This document shows, one piece after another, positions 16,700 through 25,635 of a DNA stretch of 58,483 nucleotides. Under the pieces are notes generated by a model. It was not told the origin of the DNA and did not search any database. It worked only from the letters and a program-made list of their open reading frames with translations. Each line of letters opens with the position of its first letter. Positions within the stretch are counted from its first letter, which is position 1. The position numbers and the translations under genes are program-made. Origin of the DNA: an uncultured Opitutia bacterium (lineage in GTDB: Bacteria > Verrucomicrobiota > Verrucomicrobiia > Opitutales > Opitutaceae). The DNA lies in contig CAIUOU010000105.1 of NCBI GenBank assembly GCA_903900845.1, positions 1-58,483 of the forward strand. Direction: 5' to 3'.

Positions 16700-18140
16700 G
16701 GCGGGCGGCGCTGACGCGCACATGACTGATGCGGAACAAGGCTCCGCGCGGCGGGTTGGCCAGACAGGCGATCTCCCAGCCGTGCGCCGCAACGATCTGC
16801 CACACGATCGCGAGCCCCAGACCGACGCCGCCTGGCCGCTTGGTGACGTAAGGCTTGAAGATCTCCGCCCGCTGCTCCTCGGGCACCCCGGGGCCGTCGT
16901 CGCCCACCTCCACGACCACACCGGTGTCGTCCGTCACCCGCCATCGCACCTCCACGCGGCCCTCCGGTCCGACGGCCTGGACCGCGTTGAGCACCAGGTT
17001 GAAGAGCGCCTGACGGAAAAACGGTTCGTCCGCATCGACGACCAGAGGGTCGCTCGCCGTCACCAACCGCACCCGCTTGTCCTCGACGTCGGGCAGGAGC
17101 GTGCGGGCGACATCCGCGGCGAGGCGCGGGAGATCAACGGTGCCGGGGTGCGGCTCGCGCGGCTTGGAGTAGTCGATGAACTGGTTCAGCTGCACCGTGA
17201 CGCGGTCGGCTTCCTCCAGGATGGCGGCGGCGTGCTCGCGGAGCTTGGGAACAGTCTCCCGATCCGTGGTGACCAGGTGGGCGTGTCCGCGGATGAGGTT
17301 GAGCGGGTTGCGGGTCTCATGGGCGAGCCCGGCCGCGACGAGGTTCATCCGAGCGAGGTGGCTGTTCATCTCGCCAGCCTTGAGCAGCCGTATCCGCAGC
17401 TCGGAGTTCCGCGTGAAGTTCCGCCAGGCGAGCGAGGAGATGAGCGCCGCGCCCGAGCCCATCGCCGCCACGAGAAGACGGAGCCAGAGGTCGGCGCGCA
17501 CGGCGCGGTCCCTCTCTTCCGTGGAAAGCGAGATCACCAGACTATGCACCCCCTGCGTGCGAATCAGTCCCTCATACTCCTCCGGCGACATCCATGCCGG
17601 CCGACCGAAGGGCACCCGGGGAATGCCCACTTCCGCCGAAGACCCTGGGCGCTGGGCGGGACGCAGCGCCTTCGACAGACGCGGGTTGCTGACCACGACC
17701 GCCGAAGGCAGCGCCTTGTCCTCGGTTCCCGGGGGAGAACCCCCGAGGTCGGTGAGGTTCATCAACACCAATTCGCCCTTGCGCCAGAAAACCCCGCGGG
17801 CGCGCAGCATCTCGGATCCCAGTTCCACGGGGCGACCCGCGCTCGCGATCGTCTCGCCGGTGGCACCGAGCACCGCGATCGACTCCAATCGCCCCGGCTG
17901 GATCAGCGCCTGCAAGGACGCCTCGATGCGTTCCTTTGAGACCAGCAGCCCGAAACGCCGCTGGGAGCCGATGACGATCCCGAGCGTCGAGGTGATATCG
18001 CGCCCCCGGTTGATGAGACTCTGGCCGGCCGCCTCGCGGAAGCGCCGGTGTTCGTTCCACTGCCAGCCGCACAACGCGACCGTCACGCCGAGCAAGGCGG
18101 CGTGAAGGCCGAGTTTCTGACCGGTCGCTAGCCAACGCAT
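16689..18140 (-). CDS. Membrane sensor histidine kinase
   Basis: 483 residues. Two membrane helices (about 8-28 and 220-240) enclose a periplasmic sensor domain of about 190 residues. The H-box AGLAHETRNPLNLI, N-box FNLVLNAVQAV, G1 box DDGPGVPEE and G2 box GGVGLGLAIV are all intact, as in NtrB/ZraS-type kinases. The downstream regulator gene overlaps by 11 bases and is its likely partner. The start lies 48 bases after the secretin gene, so this pair may be transcribed with the secretion operon and could sense envelope or secretion state. Confidence 0.92.
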   Translation of the reverse strand: MRWLATGQKLGLHAALLGVTVALCGWQWNEHRRFREAAGQSLINRGRDITSTLGIVIGSQRRFGLLVSKERIEASLQALIQPGRLESIAVLGATGETIASAGRPVELGSEMLRARGVFWRKGELVLMNLTDLGGSPPGTEDKALPSAVVVSNPRLSKALRPAQRPGSSAEVGIPRVPFGRPAWMSPEEYEGLIRTQGVHSLVISLSTEERDRAVRADLWLRLLVAAMGSGAALISSLAWRNFTRNSELRIRLLKAGEMNSHLARMNLVAAGLAHETRNPLNLIRGHAHLVTTDRETVPKLREHAAAILEEADRVTVQLNQFIDYSKPREPHPGTVDLPRLAADVARTLLPDVEDKRVRLVTASDPLVVDADEPFFRQALFNLVLNAVQAVGPEGRVEVRWRVTDDTGVVVEVGDDGPGVPEEQRAEIFKPYVTKRPGGVGLGLAIVWQIVAAHGWEIACLANPPRGALFRISHVRVSAARHEA

Positions 18141-18188
18141 GGGGAGGACGGAACGTCGCCCAACCCACGCCGGTTTCCAAGCCCCTTG

Positions 18189-19355
18189 TCAGGGCTTCCC
18201 GATCATGCGCTCCAATTCGTGCTGCTCGAAAGCCTTGGGCGACAGGTCGAGCTTACCCCGCTCCTGCACCGTCACCGCATTCATGTCGTCGGGTGTGCGG
18301 ATGACGTGCGGCGTGAGGAAGATCAGCAACTCGGTCTTCACGTCGGCCTTCTGCTTGCGTTTGAAGGCGTAGCCAAGGATCGGAATATCGCCGAGCAGGG
18401 GCACTTTGCTGTCCCGGTCGGTGGTCTGCGTCGAGATGAGGCCGCCGATGACGATAGTCTTGTCGCTCGGCGTGACCACGACGGTGTCAGCCGAGCGCTT
18501 GTCGATGACGGGCGAACTGACTGTGTTGGAAATCGGCACGGTGGTCGCGCTGAGCGAGGAGATCTCGGGCGAGACGATCATCTCGACCAGGCCCTCCTGC
18601 GTGATGAACGGGGTGACGCGCAGGATGATGCCGATGTCCTGGTACTGAACCGTGTTGATGGTGGTGTTGGTCTGGTCACTCACCCGGGAGTTGGTGATGA
18701 TCGGAACCGACTGGCCGACCATGATGGTGGCCTGCTGGTTGTTGCGCGTGAGCACGGACGGACGGGAAAGGATCTCGGTCTTGCTCACGCTGGCGAGGGC
18801 GCGGAGGGTGGCGTTCACATCCTGACTGAGGATCCGGTAGAAAGCGCCGAACTGCGTCGGGTCGTTGAGCGCGTCGGCCAGGCCGAACTTGGTCGTGGCG
18901 AGGCCGCGGGGCTCGTTCTTGATCGCGATGGTGCCGTTGAAGATCGCCTCGGAACCGAGATCGACACCCTTGTCGTGCGTCACCTGCACGAACACCACGT
19001 TGATCAGCACCTGCGGCTTGGGCTTGTCGAGGGTCTGGATGATGTTGCGGATGTTCTCGTTGGTCTCGTCGTCGGTGACGACGATGAGACGGCGGGTCTG
19101 GAGGTCACTGGTGATGATGGCCTCACCGACCATGGTGGAGTTGGTGTACTGGCGGTTACCGCCCTGGCCGGAGCCAGAGCCTCCGCCGCCCGCACTCCGC
19201 GTCGCGTTGCTGATGGTGGTGGAAGGCCGCTGCATGGAGGACGCCGGTCGCTGCGCGCCCGTGGCGGGAGTCGAGGCCGCATGGATTGCGGCCACCGGAA
19301 GAGTCAGGAAGGCCAGGGCCCACCGCGCGGGCCGGGAGGAAAGGATTCGGAACAT
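18189..19355 (-). CDS. gspD: Secretin pore subunit, C-terminal half (split GspD)
   Basis: 388 residues with its own signal peptide (LAFLTLPVAAIHA). After a Gly/Ser-rich linker (about 55-67), EAIITSDLQTRRLIVVTDDE with IRNIIQTLDKP is the second half of a secretin N3 domain. A full secretin domain follows, with VPIITNSRVSDQ, VQYQDIGIILRVTP, VIGGLISTQ and VPLLGDIPILGYAF. The protein would form the outer-membrane gate of the type II system. It ends soon after the secretin domain, with no clear pilotin-binding S-domain. The preceding gene (40 bases upstream) supplies the missing N0-N2 region. Confidence 0.9.
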   Translation of the reverse strand: MFRILSSRPARWALAFLTLPVAAIHAASTPATGAQRPASSMQRPSTTISNATRSAGGGGSGSGQGGNRQYTNSTMVGEAIITSDLQTRRLIVVTDDETNENIRNIIQTLDKPKPQVLINVVFVQVTHDKGVDLGSEAIFNGTIAIKNEPRGLATTKFGLADALNDPTQFGAFYRILSQDVNATLRALASVSKTEILSRPSVLTRNNQQATIMVGQSVPIITNSRVSDQTNTTINTVQYQDIGIILRVTPFITQEGLVEMIVSPEISSLSATTVPISNTVSSPVIDKRSADTVVVTPSDKTIVIGGLISTQTTDRDSKVPLLGDIPILGYAFKRKQKADVKTELLIFLTPHVIRTPDDMNAVTVQERGKLDLSPKAFEQHELERMIGKP

Positions 19356-19395
19356 GATGGGAACGGTTGGGAGGAACAGGGTGACGGGGCCGGGC

Positions 19396-20634
19396 TCAGC
19401 GCACGCCGCGGGTGCCGAGGGTGATGTTGGAGCCGGTGGCCTGGGTGTTGCTCGAGGCGCGGGTGGTGAGCGGGTCCACCTCCTGGTTGCCGGTGGTGCG
19501 GACGTTGCTGCCTTGGAAGAGATTCCGGAGAACGCTTTCGACCTGCTTCACGTCGCCGTTCTCCAGAGTGTAGACGAAGACCTTCTGCTTGCGCGCGGAA
19601 CTGGAATCCAGCTGCCGGATGATGGCCTCGACATCGTCGAGTGCCTCGCGGGAGGCGCTGACGATGACCGAATACGTGCGCGGGTCAGGCACCGCCACGA
19701 CGGGCGTGCCTCGCGAGCCGCCGGTGCCGCCCCGGCTGCCACCGGAGCGCCCGCTGGTGCTGCCGCGGCTTCCGCCCGGCCCGCCGCCACGGCCGGCAGC
19801 CATTGCCGCCAAGGCGGCGCCGGGCCCACCGGACATGCCGCCGAAACCACCGAACGCCCCGAAGGGCATTCCGCTCGCCCCGCCGGGACCGCGGGAATTC
19901 GCTCCGCCGGTGCCACCGCCGAAGATGGAGCTGATCAGGCCCGCCATTTCCGTGGGGTCCGCGTTCTTGAGCTGGAAAACCTTCATCGAGGCCACCGACC
20001 CCGCGGAACCGTCCAGCGCCGAGACGAGCTCGACGATGTGACGAACGTTGCTCTGGGTATCGGTGACAACGAGCGAGTTGCTGTCGACGTTGGCGGTGAT
20101 GGTGGCGCTGTTCGGCAGCAAAGTCGCGAGATCGGACGCGGCCTGGGAGGCCTCGATCCGCTCGAGCGGGATGATCTGCATCACCATCTCAGCGTTGTCG
20201 GGAATCTGCCGCGGATCGTTGCCGGTACGGATCGGGATGGAGCGCTTGCGGGCGTCCTCCTTCGAGCTCACGACCAGCGTGCGCCCCTTGAGGACGGCGG
20301 TGTAGCCGCTCTTGTTGATGGCGAGGTTGAGCAGCTGGACCGCCTCCTGCTTGGAGACGGGTTGCGCGCTCCACATGTCGATGTTGCCGCGCACCGGGGT
20401 CTCCAGGACGATGACGAAGCCCGCCGCCTCGCTCAGGTAATTCAGGACCGTCTCGAGCGGGGCGCCGCGGAAGTTAAAGCGCAAGCCACCCGAGGTGTCG
20501 CGAGCGGGACGTTCGGCCGTTTCGGCGGCGGCCGGCTGGGCCGGAGCGGCCGCGGGGGCGTTCTGGGCGGGGACCGGGGACGCGGAGACCGCGAAACCGG
20601 CGAGGGCGAGGGGGAGGAGCTTACTCGTTTTCAT
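19396..20634 (-). CDS. gspD: Secretin periplasmic ring protein, N-terminal half (split GspD)
   Basis: 412 residues with signal peptide (LALAGFAVSASPVPAQ). An N0-type domain (LRFNFRGAPLETVLNYLSEA to TLVVSSKEDA, about 50-130) precedes N1 (IIPLERIEASQAASDLATLL). Next comes N2, interrupted by a long Gly-rich loop (about 240-315). The last part (QKVFVYTLENGDVKQVESVL) is the first half of an N3 domain and then stops, with no secretin pore. Together with the next gene it makes one complete secretin, so the two products must assemble in the periplasm. A frameshift artefact is unlikely because the partner has a signal peptide and a 40-base gap. Confidence 0.88.
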   Translation of the reverse strand: MKTSKLLPLALAGFAVSASPVPAQNAPAAAPAQPAAAETAERPARDTSGGLRFNFRGAPLETVLNYLSEAAGFVIVLETPVRGNIDMWSAQPVSKQEAVQLLNLAINKSGYTAVLKGRTLVVSSKEDARKRSIPIRTGNDPRQIPDNAEMVMQIIPLERIEASQAASDLATLLPNSATITANVDSNSLVVTDTQSNVRHIVELVSALDGSAGSVASMKVFQLKNADPTEMAGLISSIFGGGTGGANSRGPGGASGMPFGAFGGFGGMSGGPGAALAAMAAGRGGGPGGSRGSTSGRSGGSRGGTGGSRGTPVVAVPDPRTYSVIVSASREALDDVEAIIRQLDSSSARKQKVFVYTLENGDVKQVESVLRNLFQGSNVRTTGNQEVDPLTTRASSNTQATGSNITLGTRGVR

Positions 20635-21221
20635 TTCTTCAATTGTTGTTCGCGTTGCTTCATCAGGCGCTTGAGGACCTCGGAGGCGTTGGCGGGAATC
20701 TCGACGGGAACGGCCTCGGCCGCACGCCCGGAACCGGCGCGGGGATCGGCGGGCGGGGTACGCGGCGCGCTCACGGTCCAGTCGCCACCCTCAACGCGCC
20801 GGATCTGCTGGGAGACGACGAGCTTGAGCGGCTGGTCGCCGCGCTGGAGCTCGACGCCGCCGGCGTCGACGCGGAGCACCTTGAAATCGGCGATCTCTCC
20901 GCCCTCCCCCACCTCACGACGGAAGGAAGCCTCGGAACTGTGGAAGACCGCGAGTCCGCGGTCGCCGTAGCGGACGATGCCGACGAGCGTGATCTCGTCG
21001 GAGCGGACCGGCTTCTCCTCATCGGCGACCCGGGTGCGCCCCACGCGGGTGGGATTGAAGATATTCCGCTCGAGGATGAGCTGGAACGCCTCGAACCCCT
21101 GCCCGCTGGCCGCGGCGGCCGGGGCGGCGGAGGAAGCGGGCGCGCCGCCACGGCGGCGATCCGTGCCTTGGGCGGCTGCGACCGCGGCGAGCACGAACAA
21201 GACGAAAGTGTGGCGTTTCAT
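20631..21221 (-). CDS. gspC: GspC-like inner-membrane clamp protein
   Basis: 196 residues: an N-terminal hydrophobic segment (HTFVLFVLAAVAAAQG) that may be a signal peptide or anchor. The homology-region pattern follows (FEAFQLILERNIFNPTRV, ITLVGIVRYGDRGLAVF, GGVELQRGDQPLKL). In type II systems GspC links the inner-membrane platform to the secretin N0 domain. There is no PDZ domain; the tail is Arg/Lys-rich. It overlaps both neighbours by four bases, and lies directly before the N0-bearing secretin half, which is its expected partner. Confidence 0.75.
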   Translation of the reverse strand: MKRHTFVLFVLAAVAAAQGTDRRRGGAPASSAAPAAAASGQGFEAFQLILERNIFNPTRVGRTRVADEEKPVRSDEITLVGIVRYGDRGLAVFHSSEASFRREVGEGGEIADFKVLRVDAGGVELQRGDQPLKLVVSQQIRRVEGGDWTVSAPRTPPADPRAGSGRAAEAVPVEIPANASEVLKRLMKQREQQLKK

Positions 21222-21766
21222 CGGCGGCCCTCCAAGGGCGCGAACCGCAGGCCGCTGACGAGCAGCCCGAGACCGAGCCGGTTGCCGGAATCGTCGCGGG
21301 AGGTGAGCTCGATGGAGTCGATCCGGAGCGCCAGCGGCGACTTCTCCACCTCATGGAGGAAACGGGTGATGGCGTTGAGCGAGCCGCTGGCGTCGACGCG
21401 GCACTCGAGCAGGGAGTAGCGGTTATTGGCGCCGCGTTTCCATTGCGGCTTGATGGAGCCGAGCTCCACACCGCCGGCGCGACCCCAGCGGTCGAACGCG
21501 GTGACGAGGTCCTGTTCGGCCTTGGCCGGCTCGGCGGGCATCGCCTGCTGCTGCATCTCGGACCACATCGCGCGGGTGCGGTCGGCCCGGGCGATGGCCG
21601 AGCGGCCGTCGGCGACGAGGCGGGTGAGCCGCGCGATCTCGGCGGAGCGGGAACGCCAAGCGGCGGTCAAGGGGGTGAAAACCATGCTGTCCAGCACGAG
21701 GAGCAGCACGGCCGCCCCCGCGAGGATCATCAGGAGACGCTGGCGTTGGGAGGAAGCTTTGCTCAT
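21218..21766 (-). CDS. gspM: GspM/PilO-like assembly platform protein
   Basis: 182 residues from ATG 21766. One membrane helix (RLLMILAGAAVLLLVLDSMV) is followed by a short coiled stretch (AEIARLTRLVADGRSAIARA) and a ferredoxin-like periplasmic domain ending SGLRFAPLEGRR. This is the layout of GspM and PilO, which pair with GspL or PilN in the inner-membrane platform. Identification rests on layout and position between gspL-like and gspC-like genes, each with four-base overlaps. Confidence 0.75.
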   Translation of the reverse strand: MSKASSQRQRLLMILAGAAVLLLVLDSMVFTPLTAAWRSRSAEIARLTRLVADGRSAIARADRTRAMWSEMQQQAMPAEPAKAEQDLVTAFDRWGRAGGVELGSIKPQWKRGANNRYSLLECRVDASGSLNAITRFLHEVEKSPLALRIDSIELTSRDDSGNRLGLGLLVSGLRFAPLEGRR

Positions 21767-23169
21767 GAGCCGGAGGTTCCGATCCAGCGGAACGTGAAGG
21801 TGAACTGGGCGGGCGTCTTGCCGCGGATCTGCTCGATTTTCAGGCCCTGGACCTCCTTGGACTGCCGCAGCAGGTCGAGGGTCCGGAGCAGGGAGGCGTT
21901 GTCGCGCGCGGTGCCGGTGACGGTGACGGTGGACGGGCTGTGCACCTCGAAACCCTTGGCGGTGACACTGCCGTTGTCGGGGAAGCACTCCACGACCTTG
22001 CGCAGGATGGAAAGGTTGCGGAACGAGGTGTCGTACCACGGCCGGAACTCGCGGATGCGGGCCTGCACGGCGTCGAGGTCCTTCACTTGCGCCTCCATCG
22101 CCTCCCAGTCAGAGCGGAGCCGCCAGAGCTGGTATTGCTGCCACTCGAACGCCCCGCCGACGATGACGAGCACGGCGGCGGCGGCGAAACCGGCCGTCGC
22201 GAGCCGACGCGAGTTGTAGCGCGCGACGAGCCGCGCGAAGCGCCCCGGTTTGGGCGGCAGGAACTCAAGCGCCGGCGGGCCATCGCGGAGGAAACGCAGA
22301 CCGACCTCCTCCACCACCTCCTCGGCGGCGAACTTCCGACCGGACGCGATGGTATCGATCGACAGGCCGGCCCCCACCGCCCACGCGCCCAACGCGCCCG
22401 CGAGCGCGCCGACCGCCCGTTCCTCGCCACGCACCGCCAGCGCCCGGACCTCGGCGCGCAGCGCGGCCGGCATCTGTTCCAGCGTGATGCGGAGCTCGCG
22501 CACCAGCGCGGCGGTGTTGACGACCCGCTCCCCAGCCTCGGACTCGATGGAGGCCTCGAGCACGCGGAAGGCGACGATGCCGCCCCCGGCGGCGACCAGC
22601 AGCGTGGCGCCCGCGCCCTCGACCCAGAGCGTCATCCGCCCCGGCCCCACGGCGGGAACCGCGTCGCGCAACGCCGGCAGACCGAGCGTGCAGCTCACCG
22701 GGCGGAGACCGGCGCCGCGCAGGACCTCGCCGAGCCGCGCGACCTGCTCGCGACGCACCGCAAGCTGCGTGGCGAAACCCTCACCCCCCGCGCGCGCCAG
22801 CGAGCGGGACAGGTGTAATTCCTCGGGCGCACTTGGGAAACCCTTCTCCGCCTCGAGCTGGAGGAGGCTCTCGGTGTCCTCAGACGAAAGCTCCGGCAGC
22901 GCCGACTGCTGGGTCATCACCCATTCGGGCGGCAGCACCACGATGCAAGCGCGCTCCTTGATCCGGGCCGCGTCGAGCAGCCCCCGGATCTCCCGGCCGA
23001 CCAACTCGGGTTCCGGGTGCAGGGGATCGAGTGAGAGCGGCGAGGAGACCTGCCGGACCACGGAGACGGCGTTCTTGGAACGCGCGATCTGCGCGGCGAC
23101 GAGGCGCCCTCCCGCGAGGGAGAGCGCGAGGAGGGATTGCGGGGCGCGCCGCACGGAAAACCGGTTCAC
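21763..23169 (-). CDS. gspL: GspL-type protein, PilM-PilN-like fusion
   Basis: 468 residues. The first 310 form an actin-like cytoplasmic domain of the GspL/PilM type (LLALSLAGGRLVAAQI, ACIVVLPPEWVMTQQ). A membrane helix (ATAGFAAAAVLVIVGGAFEW, about 320-340) then leads to a periplasmic coiled coil and a PilN-like ferredoxin fold (VTVTGTARDNASLLRTLDLL). GspL recruits the GspE ATPase to the membrane. The order kinase-fold, helix, ferredoxin-fold equals PilM plus PilN of type IV pili in one chain. Four-base overlaps join it to both neighbours. Confidence 0.83.
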   Translation of the reverse strand: MNRFSVRRAPQSLLALSLAGGRLVAAQIARSKNAVSVVRQVSSPLSLDPLHPEPELVGREIRGLLDAARIKERACIVVLPPEWVMTQQSALPELSSEDTESLLQLEAEKGFPSAPEELHLSRSLARAGGEGFATQLAVRREQVARLGEVLRGAGLRPVSCTLGLPALRDAVPAVGPGRMTLWVEGAGATLLVAAGGGIVAFRVLEASIESEAGERVVNTAALVRELRITLEQMPAALRAEVRALAVRGEERAVGALAGALGAWAVGAGLSIDTIASGRKFAAEEVVEEVGLRFLRDGPPALEFLPPKPGRFARLVARYNSRRLATAGFAAAAVLVIVGGAFEWQQYQLWRLRSDWEAMEAQVKDLDAVQARIREFRPWYDTSFRNLSILRKVVECFPDNGSVTAKGFEVHSPSTVTVTGTARDNASLLRTLDLLRQSKEVQGLKIEQIRGKTPAQFTFTFRWIGTSGS

Positions 23170-24509
23170 AGGCGCTCACTCCTTCCCGAACGCAGGAACT
23201 GCCGGACCTGGGGACCGAGCGCCCACCCATAAGCGGAGAGGTCCTGATGATAAACGATACGCGGGGTTGATCTCGTCATGTCGAAGACGGTGCGCGTGCG
23301 GCAATAGCCGCGGCCCGAGGGCCCCACCGCGACCACATCGGCCGAGAACTGGTAGGAGCGGTCGGTGATATACGGTCCAGCGCGGGTGATCGCGCCGCGG
23401 CTCAGCACCTGCGTGAGCCACGCAAAGGAGCCGCGCGTGACGTCGGGATTCGCCAGCCGGTAGGCGACGATCGCGGCCGCCCCGTCGAGTCCAATTCCCG
23501 GGAGGCAGGCCAACACGGTTTCGCCCGCGGTGTTCACGTTGACGCGGCCGCGCACCGTGGAGCCGTTGCTGGTGGTGATGTCGTCGCGAACCTGGCTCCA
23601 TTCCTCGGCGCTGAGGCGGCCTTCCACCATGAACTCCGCCGGACTGCGTAGCTCGCCGGCGCCGAGGGCGCCCATGATCTGGGCGGCGCGACCCGGACCA
23701 AAGCGCTGCTGCAACAGCGGCAGCAGGCGTTGCTGCCTGTTCTGGAAGGTGGCGACGTTGATCCGCGGCGAGCCGTTGGCTCGGGTGTTGGGCTCCCGGC
23801 TGTGGACCGTGACGTGCTCGAGAATACCCGGCTCGATCAGCCCATCGCCGTTGTCCCGCGGGGCGGAACGGTCGCCGTCGTTCTCGTTTTCATCCAACGC
23901 CCCGTTGCGGTTGCTGTCCTCGCCAAGGATCAGGTCGAGGGTGGCACCGTAGACTAGGCGCAGCTCGTCGACCGTTTCAAAATCCGCTCCTTTGTTGAGC
24001 CGCGCCGGCTCGAGTCGTCCGTAAGTGCTGTCACCCAGCCCCTGCTCGCTCCGTGAGCGCCAGCTCAGGATGGCGTCGACCAACTCCGGTGTCATTGTCG
24101 GCAAAGCCTCGAGCATCGTGCGCGTGGCGGTGTTGAGGTTGAGTTTCGACGCTTCGTCCACGAGGCCGAACACCGGCTCGTCCGTCGGGCGCTGGTCCGG
24201 ATCCCGGCCGAGAAGCCAGAAGGTCGCGTCCCCCAGGGCCACTTCCGCGGAACGGTAGTCGTCACGGTACGGCACCGCGCCGCCGGTGCCGAACTGGCCC
24301 AGCACGAAGGCCGCGTAACGGGCGCCGCCGGCCGCCGCCTGCCGGGCCACGACCTCCGCGACCTGCCCGTCGGCGGCACGCATCTCCGCCGTCATCTGAT
24401 CGGCGAAATAGACCGTGAGCGCCACCAGCCCGAGACAGACCCAGATCACGATGATCAGCACCGACCCGCGGCGGCGGGACGGGGGAAACGGGGAAACGCG
24501 CGGGCTCAC
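23166..24509 (-). CDS. gspK: GspK-like minor pseudopilin
   Basis: 447 residues from GTG 24509, chosen because it starts just before the prepilin-like segment SRRRGSVLIIVIWVCLGLVA and overlaps the preceding gene by four bases. GspK caps the pseudopilus tip. The large inserted domain (DEASKLNLNTATRTMLEALP, then NVNTAGETVLACLPGIG) has the two helix-hairpin-helix-like repeats of the T2SSK family. DSNRNGALDENENDGD at about 250 looks like an acidic calcium-binding loop. It is longer than E. coli-type GspK (about 330 residues). Confidence 0.85.
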   Translation of the reverse strand: MSPRVSPFPPSRRRGSVLIIVIWVCLGLVALTVYFADQMTAEMRAADGQVAEVVARQAAAGGARYAAFVLGQFGTGGAVPYRDDYRSAEVALGDATFWLLGRDPDQRPTDEPVFGLVDEASKLNLNTATRTMLEALPTMTPELVDAILSWRSRSEQGLGDSTYGRLEPARLNKGADFETVDELRLVYGATLDLILGEDSNRNGALDENENDGDRSAPRDNGDGLIEPGILEHVTVHSREPNTRANGSPRINVATFQNRQQRLLPLLQQRFGPGRAAQIMGALGAGELRSPAEFMVEGRLSAEEWSQVRDDITTSNGSTVRGRVNVNTAGETVLACLPGIGLDGAAAIVAYRLANPDVTRGSFAWLTQVLSRGAITRAGPYITDRSYQFSADVVAVGPSGRGYCRTRTVFDMTRSTPRIVYHQDLSAYGWALGPQVRQFLRSGRSERL

Positions 24510-25222
24510 GGTGCAGCCTCCTCCGCCTCGAGGGTTTGGCTGGTGGTCGTGCGCACCAGCACGGGCACCACGATGTCCACCGGCGCCGACGCGGCCTGCC
24601 CTCCGGCCGGCGGCACGCGCACGATCGAGAAGCGAAACGCGACCGGCAGGGTCTGCGTGTCCGCCGATTCCCAGCTGTCGGTCCACGCGGTGCCGTCGAA
24701 GTAAGAGAGGGCCGCGCTGTCGACATCGGCGAGGATCACCTGGTCCTCCGGCACCGCCTCCTGGACCGGGAGCAGGTTGCGCGTGACAGCGCGGACGAGG
24801 TTGCGCCCCCGACCGCCCTGCCCGGAAGGCGCCAGGAAATAGGCCACGGCCTGCAGGTCCCCGAACGGAGTCCAGCCGTCGATCCGGCCCGACGAAGTGT
24901 AGATGTCGGGCGTGACGCGCTCGCCCAGGCTGTCGGCCGGCGTGAGCGTCTCGCCGGCGGAGCTCAGCTCGCGGGCCATGCCGCTGGCTCCGCCCGGCAG
25001 CACCAGGCCGGCGAGGTCGCGCCGGATGATGCCGGCGGCGCGCTGCACCGACTGGTCCTCGGCGAGACGCGCATGGGTCGTGTTGTGGAGCCGCAGGGCG
25101 CTGAAAAAAGTGGTCTGGATCACAACCAGCACCACCGCGCCGACCGCGGTGGCGATGATCAGCTCGAGGAGCGTGAAACCGCGCCGGCGCGCGCGAGGGG
25201 CGAAGGTGCGGCGCGCGATCAT
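24506..25222 (-). CDS. gspJ: GspJ-like minor pseudopilin
   Basis: 238 residues with the prepilin peptidase signature RRRGFTLLELIIATAVGAVV near the N-terminus; cleavage is expected after the glycine. The globular part (SAALSYFDGTAWTDSWES, VAFRFSIVRVPPAGG) matches GspJ, a component of the pseudopilus tip with GspI and GspK. Adjacent pseudopilin genes overlap by four bases at both ends. Confidence 0.85.
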   Translation of the reverse strand: MIARRTFAPRARRRGFTLLELIIATAVGAVVLVVIQTTFFSALRLHNTTHARLAEDQSVQRAAGIIRRDLAGLVLPGGASGMARELSSAGETLTPADSLGERVTPDIYTSSGRIDGWTPFGDLQAVAYFLAPSGQGGRGRNLVRAVTRNLLPVQEAVPEDQVILADVDSAALSYFDGTAWTDSWESADTQTLPVAFRFSIVRVPPAGGQAASAPVDIVVPVLVRTTTSQTLEAEEAAP

Positions 25223-25635
25223 TGCTGCGTGCCGAGCGTCGCGTCGGCGGTCGGGGAGGCCGGCAGCAGCGTCGCCACGGAAACCTCGTGGGCGCCGCCC
25301 TGCACGGTGAACGAAACCGTCACCGTCATCTGCTGCATCGCGTCCTCGGGCCAGTTATCGACGCGCATCACCCACGGGAAGGAGCTTTCACCCTCGTAGG
25401 CGGTGCCGCTCGCCGAGGCCTGCTGGATCTGCGTCTCGACCAGCAGTTCGTTGAGCACCCGCTCCCCCACCCGCATCGCCGCCGCCTTGCGCTGGCCCAG
25501 CACGGCGACGCGGCTCGCGACGCTCATGCCCTCGATCGCCACGGGGATGATGATCGCCATCATGAGCAACGCGGCGAGCACCTCCACCAGCGTGAAGGCC
25601 GCGCGCCGCCGGGAGGATGGGACGCGATCAACCAT
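25219..25635 (-). CDS. gspI: GspI-like minor pseudopilin
   Basis: 138 residues with signature RRRAAFTLVEVLAALLMMAI; the residue before F is Ala instead of the usual Gly, which some prepilin peptidases still accept. GERVLNELLVETQ and the following beta-rich part fit GspI, the core of the pseudopilus tip complex. It overlaps gspH by eight bases and gspJ by four. Confidence 0.82.
   Translation of the reverse strand: MVDRVPSSRRRAAFTLVEVLAALLMMAIIIPVAIEGMSVASRVAVLGQRKAAAMRVGERVLNELLVETQIQQASASGTAYEGESSFPWVMRVDNWPEDAMQQMTVTVSFTVQGGAHEVSVATLLPASPTADATLGTQQ

Noticed and set aside
19740-19920. Gly-rich repeats in the secretin half as a separate repeat element
   Set aside because: They are low-complexity codons of the N2 loop in a coding frame, not an independent repeat.
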